From: Phoronis australis
Taxonomy: Eukaryota > Phoronida > Phoronidae
Assembly (NCBI GenBank): GCA_002633005.1
Contig: NMRA01000314.1
Location: forward strand, 282,898 to 346,897
DNA: 64,000 bases
Direction: 5' to 3'
A program made the position numbers and the translations under genes. Below, in pieces: positions 50,765 to 63,144 of this stretch. Below the pieces are notes generated by a model. It saw only the letters and a program-made list of their open reading frames with translations, was not told the DNA's origin and did not search any database. Each line of letters opens with the position of its first letter. Positions within the stretch are counted from its first letter, which is position 1.

Positions 50765-51905
50765 CTAGAATCACATAAACAACAGGTGTCTTGAGTATGT
50801 AACAACTGATATTTACATAACTATCAACACATCTAGAATGATGAAGCACTGCAAAGTTTCCAGATTACAACCGTGGGGTGCAGAGATCCAACAGTCAGAA
50901 TGAGCTGTTTGTCATTGTTCACCAGAAACACAACCTTATGGCAGATTTCATATACTTTCCGTAAAGAAACTTAAGGTTTTTTCAACTAATTTATTTTTAG
51001 ACAATGAAATTTTATCCCTTAGGTAACCCACTTTTTACAAGACGAGATTCAGTACTGCCAGTGGGCTTGAATGAATAGTTTGCATTTAGAGACTCAATGA
51101 CTGGCACCATTATTCTCACTATAAGATTAAGTTTTCTTTGTGTGAATTTTACCAAACAAAAATGTCCTCTATTATGACTAATGGTACCCCAATACCACCC
51201 GACTCCAATCAGAAGTTGGCACACATACAAGGGTAGACTCAGGACTTTGACAGTCAGTAAGAGCCATTATGCTCTGTTTACACGGTTAAGATTTGAAACT
51301 GGTTTCAAACTTTCACAGGACGTAAATTTATAGCCAGATAAAAACATGTATATGTGAACGGGTATTCAAACGGGAAGTACACCACAATAGTTAACAAAGG
51401 TGAGTATCAGTTTTCTTGGCTTTAAATAGTAAACACCACACCGCTCAGCACTACGGATTTACGCCAAAAGAAAGATAACAATCACAACAGCATCCCACCA
51501 CACCTTGTATACATCACCAGTGCATCATTGCTGGAACTGATAACACTCGCAGACACACACTTAACAACAGCACACCCTATGGGTCACAAGGCAAACTAAG
51601 ACCCTTCCAACAAATGATGTCACACTGCTTACCTGACGTTACCGTGGTTACCTATTCAGCCTGGGAATTACCAGGTTATTTATGGAAGGCCCTCTAACTA
51701 ATAAATTGTGTTGTTTCAGCAGGAAACTAGACTGAGAAGTGATTAGAGACTGGCCAGCATCCAACAGCTCAGATTGCTAGCTGGCTAATAGACCTTTTTA
51801 ACATTTGGCATAGTGCTTTAAGAGCAGACATTAGTCCAAAGACTTACAAAGTGGGTGTTGGGCTAAAATATATGAAAGGTCACACCATTGGAAAAAATAT
51901 TACTC

Positions 51906-52041
51906 GTGTTACTTGAAAATGTGGAAAACAAGTATCCTAGATTGAAACTCCTCAAATTAGTTGAGAAGGCCGAGTGTTACTTGAAAATGTGGAAAACAAG
52001 TATCCTAGATTGAAACTCCTCAAATTAGTTGAGAAGGCCGA
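51906..52041. repeat. perfect 68-bp tandem duplication
   Basis: gtgttacttgaaaatgtgga through gagaaggccga occurs twice without a mismatch (51906-51973 and 51974-52041), so it is very recent or an assembly error. It stays open on the plus strand (LENVENKYPRLKLLKLVEKA), but no domain is recognised. Confidence 0.95.
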
Positions 52042-52384
52042 GTGGCTCAGTAGAAATTTACACTGTAGCAACTGTGTGCACAACTGTGGTGATGACACGC
52101 AGTCATCCAATGACACTAAGACGTACGCGCCACATTCATCTGCACTCCAACAGTTTGCACCAGTCACTGCTACAAACTGAAAATGTGAACACCCAGCATC
52201 AATAAGTTCTACAAGAAACACAAATCAACAGGTGAAACCTCCAAGACGTGCCATCAACAACAAATCATTCTACAATCAAGCCACACATCACTCAGTGGAG
52301 TCCACATACCACCACTGCTTACCACAATCAACACATCTACACTATTTACTATAAGTCAACACACATCACCCAGTACAGCCAACA

Positions 52385-52472
52385 TACCATGCATGCTTAC
52401 CATGCGTGCTTACCATAAGTGTTTACCACAAGTGCTTACCATAAGTGTTTACCATAATTGCTCACCATAAGC
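52385..52472. repeat. 15-bp tandem array, about 6 units
   Basis: Units of cataagtgcttacca and cataagtgtttacca. Confidence 0.9.
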
Positions 52473-52734
52473 AACACATCTATACCCATTAGGCCTGACA
52501 CAGTCACCAAGTGATGCCCTTCACACACCAGTACACTCCCATAACTATGTCACAGTTCTCAATCCTGCACCCACCATCATACCGTCTGCCTCCCACACGT
52601 AATGGTCCCATCACCTAGTGTCAGGTGATCACCACACAAATCAAGATGAATTACAGCGCTGATCTCCTTCAAACAATACTCACTTTGTTGGCCTCAAACC
52701 TCTGTCACTCAGTGATTACACGCCCAATAGCAGG

Positions 52735-52832
52735 ATATAACAAGTCAACATTTGGAGAATTGGTTGTTCTGAATAACAGGCATAAAACTGGTTCTCAAAA
52801 TGGGGATACATTATGTCCAACTATTGCCAATG
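52735..52832. mobile_element. palindromic MITE-like element, copy E
   Basis: The right arm (aaaactggttctcaaaatgg, acattatgtccaactattgc) is well preserved; the left arm is reduced to caacatttggagaattggtt. Confidence 0.6.
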
Positions 52833-53268
52833 CCATGCCATTCACAGAAGTATGGTGGTGTTATAGCCAGATCGGAGTGACAATCGAATGGATCAATATG
52901 TACCTTATGTGAGACTATTTAGGTTGTATGCACTGATATCTGAAATAACCCATCTTTTCAAAGAAAAATGTCAACTCAAATGTTTCCCAATTGCACCACA
53001 GACCCAAACACCACCATTTAAGCACAGGTGACCTTGTGTAAATGTACACAACTCAAACATGGATTTTTGTTGTTCCATTTAAAAGTCAATCTTATACTGA
53101 ATACCTGTCAAGTTCAACTCACATTACATTTAACAAATTTTCTCCATGATTTTACACCAGGGCATATAGGCACAGGTGACACGTAGGTACACGGGTCTAA
53201 CTCTAGATATAGGCACATCTTGACACGTACACTGCACTACTACCACACCTTCATCAAACTAAGCTTAC

Positions 53269-53424
53269 CTTGCAGGTCACAAATCTCCTTGGTCTTCCAT
53301 TAATGTTGAGTACTTTCAGAAAAAACATAGTTCCATCATATCCACGAACAAGTGAAGACTGTGGAGATCGCAAGCGATCATTCAAAACATCACCGTCTTC
53401 TGACCCATGTTCATATTCATGCAC
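53269..53424 (-). CDS. candidate exon upstream of the TRIO-like SH3 exon
   Basis: A 156-nt open segment of 52 codons is bounded by an acceptor (gtgacag|GTGCAT) and a strong donor (TGCAAG|gtaagc). It is phase 0 at both ends, so it would join the SH3 exon in frame. The first half is acidic and Ser-rich (EHGSEDGDVLNDRLRSPQSS), like the low-complexity stretch that precedes SH3-1 in TRIO proteins. The second half (GTMFFLKVLNINGRPRRFV) reads as folded, strand-forming sequence, but I cannot assign it to a family. Strand, phase and splice sites support it as a real exon. Membership in the TRIO-like gene is inferred from position. It may be an isoform-specific exon or part of an overlapping gene. Confidence 0.5.
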
Positions 53425-54109
53425 CTGTCACTATGATGTAATATTCCTCGAAAAAGCTCATTTTTGCACAAATTCAATGGAAAAGCTGCCGTAGCAGATT
53501 TCCAGTAAACCCAACTCAGTGACTGGTTGTTATCCACACCAGTAAGGATGCTGCCTAGGTCATATCATAACTTAACAGTTGGCATTTGAAAGTCATACTC
53601 ATTTGAAGCCCTGAAGAAATTCCTTCAGACAGCTTCAGGGAAGATTTATTAGAGGAGTCGGAGGAGAGTTATGAGTAATGACTTCAACAGAATGATTACA
53701 AAAGACCAGTGAATTGTGACCAACTGGACAGTTTGCAAAGTAACTCCGACTTACCAATATGTGACCAATGAGTGAACAACAGATGAGAACCAGCGATGCC
53801 TTTTGACATTAATTTTTTATCTAGGCGACACAATAAGGTTACAAACCTGGTCACAACTTTTTCATTACTCAGATTAGTCACTCATGACTACATTGTGCAA
53901 AAACTGACGATTGGATATTTCTCGAGACCAAGCTCAACAAATTGGCATTTCAGATCTGCTCAAGTCACCTTATGATCTGACCACGTTTCAAGCATGAACT
54001 GTTGGCTTCTCTCAACACCTCTCAAAGTCATTTCTGATGGGATATAAAAGGGTGACCTAAATCAAATGGTGACCTAAATCAAACAGTGTTTTTGATAGAA
54101 GGTGGATTT

Positions 54110-54300
54110 AAAGGGCCTTTCATACTAACGTCGACGCGTCGATGGTTTGGGGAGTTGCGGTCAGTATGAACGCTTAACTCCGGTCCTGGATCGCAGTTAA
54201 GAGCTCCAGTTAACATCGCAGTTAATAGGTGGATTTAAGACCGCAGCGTCGACGCTGCGGTGCAGTATGAACGCTTAACTCCGGTCCAATCGAAGTTATC
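54110..54300. repeat. complex repeat with a duplicated 24-bp block, beside the gap
   Basis: cagtatgaacgcttaactcc ggtcc occurs twice (about 54163 and 54264), with ctgcgatgttaactg-type and cgtcgacgc palindromes between. The boundary gggcctttcatactaacgtc looks like a transposon end, but the partner end may be hidden by the N run. Confidence 0.5.
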
Positions 54301-54514
54301 GCCAGGTGCCACTGTTATCATCAACAGTTACAGAGTAGTGCCATCACTAATAACTACTAATTTTTGGGTTTAATGATAACCAATCGATTTAAAAATGAGT
54401 TTTATGTCATTTAGCACATTTAAATGTTCCAAATTGTCACATTGAAAAAAATCTTAGCGTGCAGCGCTACCTTACGATAACTTCGATGACGTCAGGGTCA
54501 CCAACCCTTTACTT

Positions 54515-54578
54515 NNNNNNNNNNNNNNNNNNNNNNNNNNNNNNNNNNNNNNNNNNNNNNNNNNNNNNNNNNNNNNNN
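54515..54578. other. assembly gap (64 N)
   Basis: Run of 64 N; true size unknown. Confidence 0.99.
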
Positions 54579-54945
54579 AAAAAATAAAGGCAAAGCAAAA
54601 GAACTGTATCAATAACAATACTTAATTTAATTTTAATAGAAATGTTCACGGGAGAATTTCAAAAAAAAAACATTTGTATAGTTTTTAAAACAGTTCATTT
54701 TCATTTTATGCAACTTTTGAGCTTTTCGTAACAATTGCAGAAGTCCTATTTTTAGAGAGATCCTCATGCCAAGATGAAACATTTTGAAAACAATTCCAAC
54801 AACGGCGTTTTGGAAAACAGCACAGAAACCATCGTTTATCATGAATGTGATCAGACATTTCTGATACCAAACTTTGACATTTCTTACAAAGAATAGTCCT
54901 GCATAACCTTAACACATTCCAGAAGACAAGTTCCTCTACTCAGGT

Positions 54946-54963
54946 CACCAATAGAGGGCAGTG
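54946..54963 (+). promoter_or_regulatory. CTCF-like motif
   Basis: caccaatagagggcagtg matches the CCA..AGRGGGCRSTG form of the CTCF core. It lies about 320 bp downstream, on the minus strand, of the candidate first exon at 55282. Confidence 0.3.
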
Positions 54964-55281
54964 ATTGTAACAATTGCACTTACCTGACACTGTCATCTTA
55001 TAACCACTTAGTCAACTGGAAACAGTTGGTTGTCTATTTATTCTTAAAATCTATTCCAGCATACCATAGTTATTATCCCTTACAAGCAGTACCAGCAGAC
55101 TACCTCCCTTCTATACTAGACCCATCACTGATGTCACTGTCTTACCTATTTAAGTTCCTTGGGTACAGTATTGAGCCATACAATTAAAGCACACAGGATG
55201 TGTAACTGGCACTTGTAGTCAGTACATTCTGCCATGAGCACCTACCCACCACTACAAAAGCTCAGTGTCCGGGTTACTTAC

Positions 55282-55395
55282 TTGTCTTCTAAGCAAACGA
55301 CTTTTGAGACGCTGGCGCATCCTGTCAACAAACATAGACACACTGACGATGGAATCCATCTTGTATTTGTCTCGTTTCGGATTCATCTTTGCCAT
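55282..55395 (-). CDS. candidate alternative first coding exon joining the TRIO-like gene
   Basis: An ATG at 55395 opens 38 codons (MAKMNPKRDKYK..., ending KSRLLRRQ) that stop exactly at a consensus donor, CAA|gtaagtaac. An in-frame TAA lies three codons upstream of the ATG and no pyrimidine-rich acceptor is seen before it, so this looks like a first coding exon and not an internal one. The peptide is basic and has no domain I recognise. It ends in phase 0, which matches the phase-0 start of the exon at 53424 and of the SH3 exon at 50764. Family knowledge: UNC-73 and Kalirin (Duet) have internal promoters giving short GEF2 isoforms, so such an exon is plausible here. Joining it to the TRIO-like gene is inference from phase and order only; it could belong to another gene or be chance. 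Confidence 0.4.
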
Positions 55396-57608
55396 CACTC
55401 CTTAATCCAGTACACTTTTGTTTTGATAAGCCAACTAGCAAGAATGCTGACATCGGCACTTTAATTCCATCCGGTACAATGTAAATGACCACCAGTCTGT
55501 ATGCAATCCATGGCTAGCGGTCACATGTCTCAATGAACAAAAAATGGCAAGCGAACCATTGGAGAATCAATTAATTATTACGTTCTCAAGACACTGGCTG
55601 GGTTTGATGAACTCAAGCTGAAATATCAAGTTGACAATTATTGCCGACACCCCGCTGGAGACAGTAATGCATATAAGAACCCTATGCATTAACAAGCATG
55701 ACTATTAACTGATTGACTGAACCTCCCACCAAGTAAACTACACAATAAATGTAACCATGTAATCATAGCTTATATAAATATCAACGGCTAGCCTTGACAA
55801 ACTGAACAAACTGCATAATTTGTTCATAGCCGGAAAATCATTTTGAACCTGTGGTAAGTTTTGTGATCAAAGAGATTTTTAAGCTGGCAGATAAAGTATA
55901 TCTAAATAACAAATGAACGGATTCCTATCCATGCAATTTTCAAGACTTCAAAATCCTTAAGCAGAATGCCCACGTGTCATCAAATATTTAATAATATAAG
56001 CAACAAAACAGCTAACTTTTGAAAATCTGCTTTTCCAGCCCATCCAAGTTGTTCTCGGTCGCATACCATTTTACCTAAGCAACAACTAGCCAATAAGACA
56101 TCACTACAGCATGGACTGACCCTTGGACATAGAGTACATGCACATACAGTTGGTAGAATCATGGAATGTACATCAACACTGATCAACACCAATATTCACA
56201 AGGTGCCATCACTGCTACTTGGTAAACACTTGTCTCAGTATTCTACTCACTGCTATCTACACAATTCTTGGACCTGTTTTTCATAATTTTTCCTGTCAGT
56301 TATTCAACGTAAACCAGTGAATGTGCACCACTTCCTGTTTGCAGCCTACTAAAACATTGTCTCATAATACAAACCACAATGTCCACTGTAAAATTGAAAA
56401 TTTTCAGTTTGGAACAGAAAGAATCAATGAAATTGGGGCGAGTGAGCAAAAATGGTGTTTTATTTGTGCAAGAATTAAGATTAGGAAGTTCGGTTATCTT
56501 CGAAAGAGCAGGTACAAACAGTCGTTTTGCTGCTCTTCAGAACAAGGCAGTATTCGTAACCTCTGTCTTCAGGGAGAAATTCTCCAAGTTCTAAAATTTG
56601 CCACCAAAGCTGATGGACATATCAAGTTGACCAAAGACTCAGTTTCTAAGGTTATGTAAAATTGTAAGGAACCCCGGATAACTCCAGAACAACTGACCAC
56701 TGACCGGGTTAAACTGACTCTTTCAGATACTTTGCTTCACAGTTTTTTCAAAACACTGTTAAGAATGTTTTTAAAATGTTGCACTTTTGCATGAGGGGCT
56801 ATCAAAATAGGACTTGTATGATTTTCATAAAAAAATCAAAAATTACATGTCACTAAAACAAAATGATAATTTAGAAAACTGTATTAGTGTTTCTGAGTCT
56901 TCATCTTGAACATTTACATCACATGAAATATGATAGTGTTATTGCATTTAATGTACCTTGTTTTTGGTAGGTTTCTCTCTAAACAAATGGTCATGTGAAC
57001 AAACTAATGGTAGATCGGTAAATATTAAAAATCAAATTCCACAAGCCTTCAACTTTCAGATGATATATATCAATTTACTTAGTTCAACTCGCATACGTTT
57101 TGTAAAAATTAGACTAGACACACATAATTACAGAGAAACAAAGTACTTCTCAGTTTTTTTTTTCTGGTCAGGCTTCTCTGTGCTGTCAGTCAAGAAAAAA
57201 CTACAGCAGTGGTTACGATTGCTGCTAATGGCTTTAATGCTGCATTAACGCATAACATCGGTTTTAAACCAGGTCACCACTCTCCCTATTGCTCTCCCAA
57301 CAGCATACAACAAATTAAGAGAAGAGTTCATCGCAGGATAGGAAACAGATGACAGTGAGGCCATGAAGTGACCCCTAGGTACATGGGAAATAACTCCATT
57401 AGAACATCACTGATCATGGCCTCAGACCAAAAGTAACAAAAATCACACATACTCAAATGGCACTCTTCAAAAATTAACTCGAAAAAAGGCAGAATATACC
57501 AACTTAACCCATAAGCCCTCCAAACTGTCCATAGATTGAATGGTCTGGAGGTCAACTGACCCAGTCAGGTGATCGTTAGGCTCGCAATAACCCTTTTCCA
57601 TAAGCCTT

Positions 57609-57626
57609 GCCACTAGATGGCAGTAG
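57609..57626 (+). promoter_or_regulatory. CTCF-like motif
   Basis: gccactagatggcagtag matches the same core (CCACTAGATGGCAG). Binding is not shown. Confidence 0.35.
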
Positions 57627-57921
57627 AGTACGTAGTGGATAGCGTTTTGCACTTGTGAGATTTCCTGCATTTTTATAACTTCTCTTCTCCACTGTTGTGT
57701 AATGGAATAACCAAACGATTCACTCACAAATCATGACCAAAGTCTTAAATTCACTGTGACCGAAAGAATCACATTTTGTCCCTGTAAACTTGGCCGTTGC
57801 GCACACCCGAAATAGAAAATGGGTCAAATGAAAAATACATTCATGTTTTCACGCTGGAGAATTTTAAGCCATGTGATCCATAATGAAAAACTGTAAACAT
57901 ATCTAAACATTACATAGTCCA

Positions 57922-58114
57922 ACTTGAAGCCTATAGAGACAGTTGCCAGTTATTGTTACAAACCTGAAGCCTATAGAGACAGCTATAAAGTTACTGTTAC
58001 AGATCTGAAGCCTATAGAGACAGTTACAAGTTATTGTTACAGCTCTGAAGCCTATTGAGACACTTACCAGTTATTGTTACAGACCTAAACCCTATTTAGA
58101 CAGTTACCAGTAGT
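57922..58114. repeat. ~40-bp minisatellite, about 5 units
   Basis: Units of ctgaagcctatagagacagt then taccagttattgttacagac, diverging to the right. Confidence 0.9.
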
Positions 58115-60789
58115 TATGAACTTCTGTCCATTAAGGTATACAATAGGTTAATACCATTTAACATTACCTAGTTAACCTACCTAGATCAACTGACATCAAA
58201 GCAATTCAAGCCTAACTAAACCAGCTTCACTAATAACTCTGGACATAATGAAGAGATCCTCTATCCCGAGGCATCATACCTACGTTAATTACAAGGGACA
58301 GTTGAATGCAACAGGGAACCACGCTATACTTTCCTACACTCAGTGAAAATCCAAACCAGGTGTAAATCAAATAACAAACTAATAATAGGCATTTTTTAGA
58401 GCCAGAGAATTGCACTGAAAACTTCTCATGCGTATAGAACAATGTTACCATTTTACCAATGACAAATAGTTCACATGCTGTTTCTAAGTTTAGCAAAAAA
58501 GTGGGGGACAGAATGCTCTCTTGTGGTCCACATTCACATGAGGTCTTAAGCCTTGCATGAAGAAAGTCAGCATGAGGCCTTACATAACAGACAGGTTCCT
58601 GCTGTGCAGTAAAGTGTTAGCAACACCAGGCCAAGGAAAAATGGGACAAGAATTCATTCACCTTGTGTCTCATTTTGCACCGTTACACATCACTTTGTTA
58701 GCAGAGCTAAACTCTGAACCATAAGTAGCAGAGTATTTCAAAAATAATTATTGAACTAACAGCATCAGCTACCTCAGATTCAGCAAATCGCTGGCACATA
58801 ATGGCCAGAATTGGCGATTTGCAATAAAATGTCAAAACATATTAACGGATTTTGTTGTTTCAAAGCTCTGGTTAAAGCTAATAACTTCAAGAAATCAAAT
58901 CTATTAACAATTCTAAAACTGTTTTTCAACCATAAAACTGATAACGTCCCTTTAAAACAATTAGACAAAGTAAGGGGTGACCACAGTAAATGAGGAATGG
59001 AATGTCAATATGATCATTTATGAGAGATAAGAGAGATACCAGCAATGAGAAGCAGGTTTATGGTAATTATTCAACTACTTAGCAAACCATATGGCGTTGG
59101 AGAAGTGAATTTGTGTTTTTTTGTTAAATTTCGCAACAAAAATATAAATAAAATTAAAGCCTGATGTAAACTTGGTTTGTAATGAGTAGAAGTCCAAAAA
59201 AAGATTGGGTAACACTAACACTATTTCAAGCAAAGTAATCAGCCTTAATAAGATAGAAAATTGCCAATTTTATTTTTTCAAAATAATAGAAGAGTTATCA
59301 ACACTTTTTGATATACAATGCCACAGCTACATTAATATTTCTCATCTATGCACAATTTATACGAGACTATAATGGTCACTTTCCACTTTCGTATTTAGCA
59401 AACAACATGGCCGACAAGAGAAATCCTATTTTGTTGAATTTCTACACCAAAGTAAAGATTAAGAACATCTTAAATTATTACAAGCATTGTTTATGGTGTG
59501 CAACTGTCATAAAACAACATTTAAAGTTACCATTATTCGCAAAAAACGTAATTAGCTGCTGAAAAACGTCCATTTTGGCAATTTCAACAAGAAGGAGAAA
59601 AGTGAAGAAATACAGTAGACAACTAGAATAGACATGCACATTTCAGACTATCAATTTGGAAACGGAAGCACAGCCATAATTTTTAAAAAAATTGACCCTC
59701 GCTAGATAAGGAATTAGAAAAGGCAGACCTGACCAAGCCAGTGTGACACTGCTGCTAACAGACCCCAACCACATGACTAAAAGTCTGTTCACTGCAACCT
59801 CTGCTTGCCTCAGTCTATCTCACCAATACAGCATACTGCCACTTCCTTCATCATCGGCGCCACATCCGACCAAACAGTTAATTGTTTCACATGATCAACA
59901 AATGACACTTCAAGAAAACTCTCAGCTTGGCAAGCACAACACCTGCCTGCTGAGGTCGTTCACAGGAAGAGCACACAGGTAACACAAGGTGTGCAGCACA
60001 ACTTGAAAACTAATTGAGTATCGAGATTGATCAAATGATAACAAAATAACGAGATCAGGCGGAGGTACCAGTAGCTCATATACGTTTAATCGAACGTAAA
60101 ATCTGCAACTTCACTTTTCATTAAAAAAATGCCCAACTCGTAATTTCTTCTTTTGGAACCAATTGTTACACTGCTCCACAACTTGGAATTGATTGATATT
60201 TTCATTGTACCAGCCATTCCAATAATAAAGATCAAAGTTTTTATGCTATATTTGTCGAGAAATTTCAAAAAAATATACTTTCACTTTGCTGTGCTGTGCT
60301 ATTTTAAACTGAAGGGGTACCCAATTTATAATTAGAAACTCAAACACCTGAATTTGCAAGTATGTTATTTCTTCGGATAAACGTCTGAGCAATATCATAT
60401 TTTTTGGATAAATGTTCGAGACAAGAAATTTTTCAAACTTGTGGGCTCGGAGGGAAGCTGAGCATGGGTGTTTAAAGGCAGGATTTTTGAAAAGTTAGAG
60501 TGAGTGTTTACCAGAACAGCTAATATTGTGTTTGTAACAAGGAAGTTACAATGCCGACATCATGCGCAAGATCAACACAAAGCATTGAAATGCGCTACAA
60601 CTGCACCGCAAATGGCATGATTCTAGGGCTATTTCTTACAACCATTTATATGTGCATATAAAACACTTTTTTGGCCAACGTTAAAACGTGACTGTTGTTG
60701 GTGAATTCCCAAACTATACGCCTCTCTACAAAGTTCTATCGTAAAGTCCGTCAAGCCATTTGAAAATGGTAATGGTCTCTTAGTAAGTA

Positions 60790-60880
60790 GTACAGCATTT
60801 TGAGAACCACTTTTCTCCACTGAATTAGCGGGTATCAAACTGGTTCTCAAAATGTGGGACCCCTATACCTGACTATTGCT
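60790..60880. mobile_element. palindromic MITE-like element, copy F
   Basis: agcattttgagaaccacttt then tctccactgaattagcgggt then atcaaactggttctcaaaat and gtgggac. It sits inside sequence related to the 8.6-kb array. Confidence 0.7.
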
Positions 60881-61263
60881 GCACATACGCAATATGCCAA
60901 GTTCCATCCACATGTGACAGTCAATAACTGACAGAAAATCTAACAAGGAGACTGGCCTACTGCAGTCAGATCAGTACGAAAGTCAGCTGCTGCCAGCGCA
61001 TGCCCATTCACGATGCAAAGTTTGATCAAAATTGGTCAAGCTGTTATGACAATAATTGACAGACAAGCAACAACTAAAACAGCCAACAGGGGGTGCCACA
61101 GAAGTCAATTTCGTTGGATGATCCAGTTATGCCATCGAATCCCAGCCATAATCTTGTTTCAAATTTCATCAAAATCAGTGTAATAACAATAACCAACCGA
61201 CAACGAAAATCTTTTGAAAACTAAAATTGAAAACAGGGTATGCGGGAGTAGCTGACTGTGAGC

Positions 61264-61409
61264 GAGCATAGACTGGTCTGCGGAACATTCCCGAGCATTG
61301 ATTGGTCTGCGGAACATTCCCGAGCATTGACTGGTCTGCCGAACATTCCCCAGCATTGACTGGTCTGCCGAACATTCCCCAGCATTGACTGGTCTGCGGA
61401 AAATTCCCA
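61264..61409. repeat. 29-bp minisatellite, 5 units
   Basis: Consensus gagcattgactggtctgcgg aacattccc. All three frames are open on the minus strand, giving artefactual ORFs with repeating FRRPVNAGEC-like peptides. Confidence 0.95.
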
Positions 61410-61477
61410 TAACATACTTCTGAGTTAAGGTTTAGCAAGATTCGGTTAATTGTTTCACGAAAAACTTACTGAAAATT

Positions 61478-61596
61478 TGAATGGTCAATGGATGGCCAAG
61501 GATGTTGAAACAGTCAACGGGTGGCCACAGATGTTCAAATGGTCAATGGGTGGCCATGGATGCTCTAACGGTCAATGGGTGGCCACAGATGTTGAA
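61478..61596. repeat. second 29-bp minisatellite, about 4 units
   Basis: Consensus ttgaatggtcaatgggtggc cacagatg, 70 bp from the previous array but with an unrelated unit of the same period. Confidence 0.9.
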
Positions 61597-62249
61597 TTCG
61601 ACCTGAAAACAGATTGGTGTTGGCGCTTTTCCACCACATACCAGTATAACGTTTCCACACAATTTGTCCAGCCCTTTTCCCAAAAATTGATGGACAAGGA
61701 ATTTTTATTAAAAACTAAAATGGCCATGAGGCCAGTCCATTTGAAAATCACCTGAAGTCAGTTCAATTCAGACAGGTTATTCTGTACCAAATGTGATTAG
61801 AATCCATGAGGTGATTTAAAATTGACGGAATAGCAAAGGTAATGACCGACTGGATGTAAAATACATATGGCTTTTTATGGGCACATGAGAAAATGGGGCA
61901 CAATGCACACTTAAAATGTTGCATTTGGGAGCCAAAACGTAAGTAAACTGCATGTGTTTGAGCACCTAAAGTGAGACATAATGCCATGCAAAAACCTTCT
62001 ACTGACTGCGAATAACTGATGTCTGTATTACTGAGCATGGACGCTTGAAAAGTAAAATTAAACAATTATGGGGGTGGCATTTAAACAAACTAAGTGTTTA
62101 CCCTGACCATTGACGACACTCATCATCCCTAGGTCCTAGTATTACCTGCAGAATAGTTGGGAATGAATTTGACCTTATTTCTACATTAGCGGAAAACTAC
62201 ACCTAGCTCAGTTCATTTTTGCAAAACCAGTTGTACCACAATGCATCAC

Positions 62250-62620
62250 TGAACCATTGGATCATGGGAAAAACTTGATGTAGCAGAACACAGTATGGGG
62301 AAAGTGGACATATATATCTGAAGACACAGGGGCAAGGATGTCTCCTTGAAAGAAACCTGTTCGCCTAACTCCAAAGATACAGAGACAAACCTTAAAAAAA
62401 ATCCTAAAATTGCCCCCAAGGAGCACGATGATAGTGAATGGCAGAGACGATGGCAATATACACTCACATATATATATGTGGACGCACAAAATTACCAAAA
62501 GACCTTTTCAACAAATTTTTCAAAATCACAAGTCATGGAGTGCTCCACCAAAACAAAACACCATCAAGCTATCTCGACCTCACCTGTTACACGAGACCGC
62601 CAATCACTCAAAATATGAGA
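62250..62620. repeat. diverged relative of the 8.6-9.8 kb array
   Basis: Contains gaaacctgttcgcctaactc, caaagatacagagacaaacc, an A-run before attgcccccaaggagcacga and agagacgatggcaatatac, matching the order of blocks in the 8.6-kb array. Confidence 0.45.
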
Positions 62621-63023
62621 GGCTATTCCTGACATAGTATACGATAACATAGGTATGACAGGAGTAAATAATGCGTGAAACAATCCAGTTCACCATAGGT
62701 AAGTGGTTATTGACTACACCATCTGCACACAGACCCAGTGTAGCAGTGACTGGGGTAGAGAGCTTGACCAAACAAAGTGGATGACCAGTGGATAGACAAA
62801 CAGTGGCCACAATGAACTGACCAGGGCTCTGTAAACAAGCAGAGTGGCCTACAGTTGAGCACAAGCTGACCTGTAGAGACTTGAGTGTGAACAATTAATG
62901 GTGTTATAGCTATTCAAGATATGATACAGGCTATTTATGTAGTACTACAGCACAGGAACTTCAACTAGCACAACGGTTGTTTACTTTGAACTCTGGCAAA
63001 GATTCTTTGACTAAGGGTCAACA

Positions 63024-63100
63024 GTAGTAGCAGTACATATGGCAAGTAGTCCCAGCCTGATACATAGTACATACGGCAGGTAGTCCCAGCCTGATACATG
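63024..63100. repeat. ~34-bp direct duplication
   Basis: acatatggcaagtagtccca gcctgatacat is repeated with minor changes. Confidence 0.85.
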
Positions 63101-63144
63101 GAAGGTGCACCAGTGCTGCGCTGCCATGTGATAACCAGACTTAC

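Larger units (their letters stand above)
50765..53268 (-). other. intron between the SH3 exon and the candidate exon at 53269
   Basis: 2.5 kb containing the perfect 68-bp duplication (51906-52041), a 15-bp array (52385-52472) and hairpin copy E (52735-52832). Otherwise featureless. Confidence 0.5.

Noticed and set aside
51974-52180. Plus-strand ORF LENVENKYPRLKLLKLVEKAEW...
   Set aside because: It spans a 68-bp tandem duplication and ends in ordinary intron sequence; no domain or splice signals support it.
56321-56659. Overlapping plus-strand ORFs of 112 and 71 codons
   Set aside because: Two frames are open at once, with no recognisable domain, no Kozak or splice context and no repeat explanation; probably chance.
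61159-61438. Minus-strand ORFs with repeated FRRPVNAGEC peptides
   Set aside because: All three frames are open through a 29-bp satellite, so the openness is a property of the repeat.
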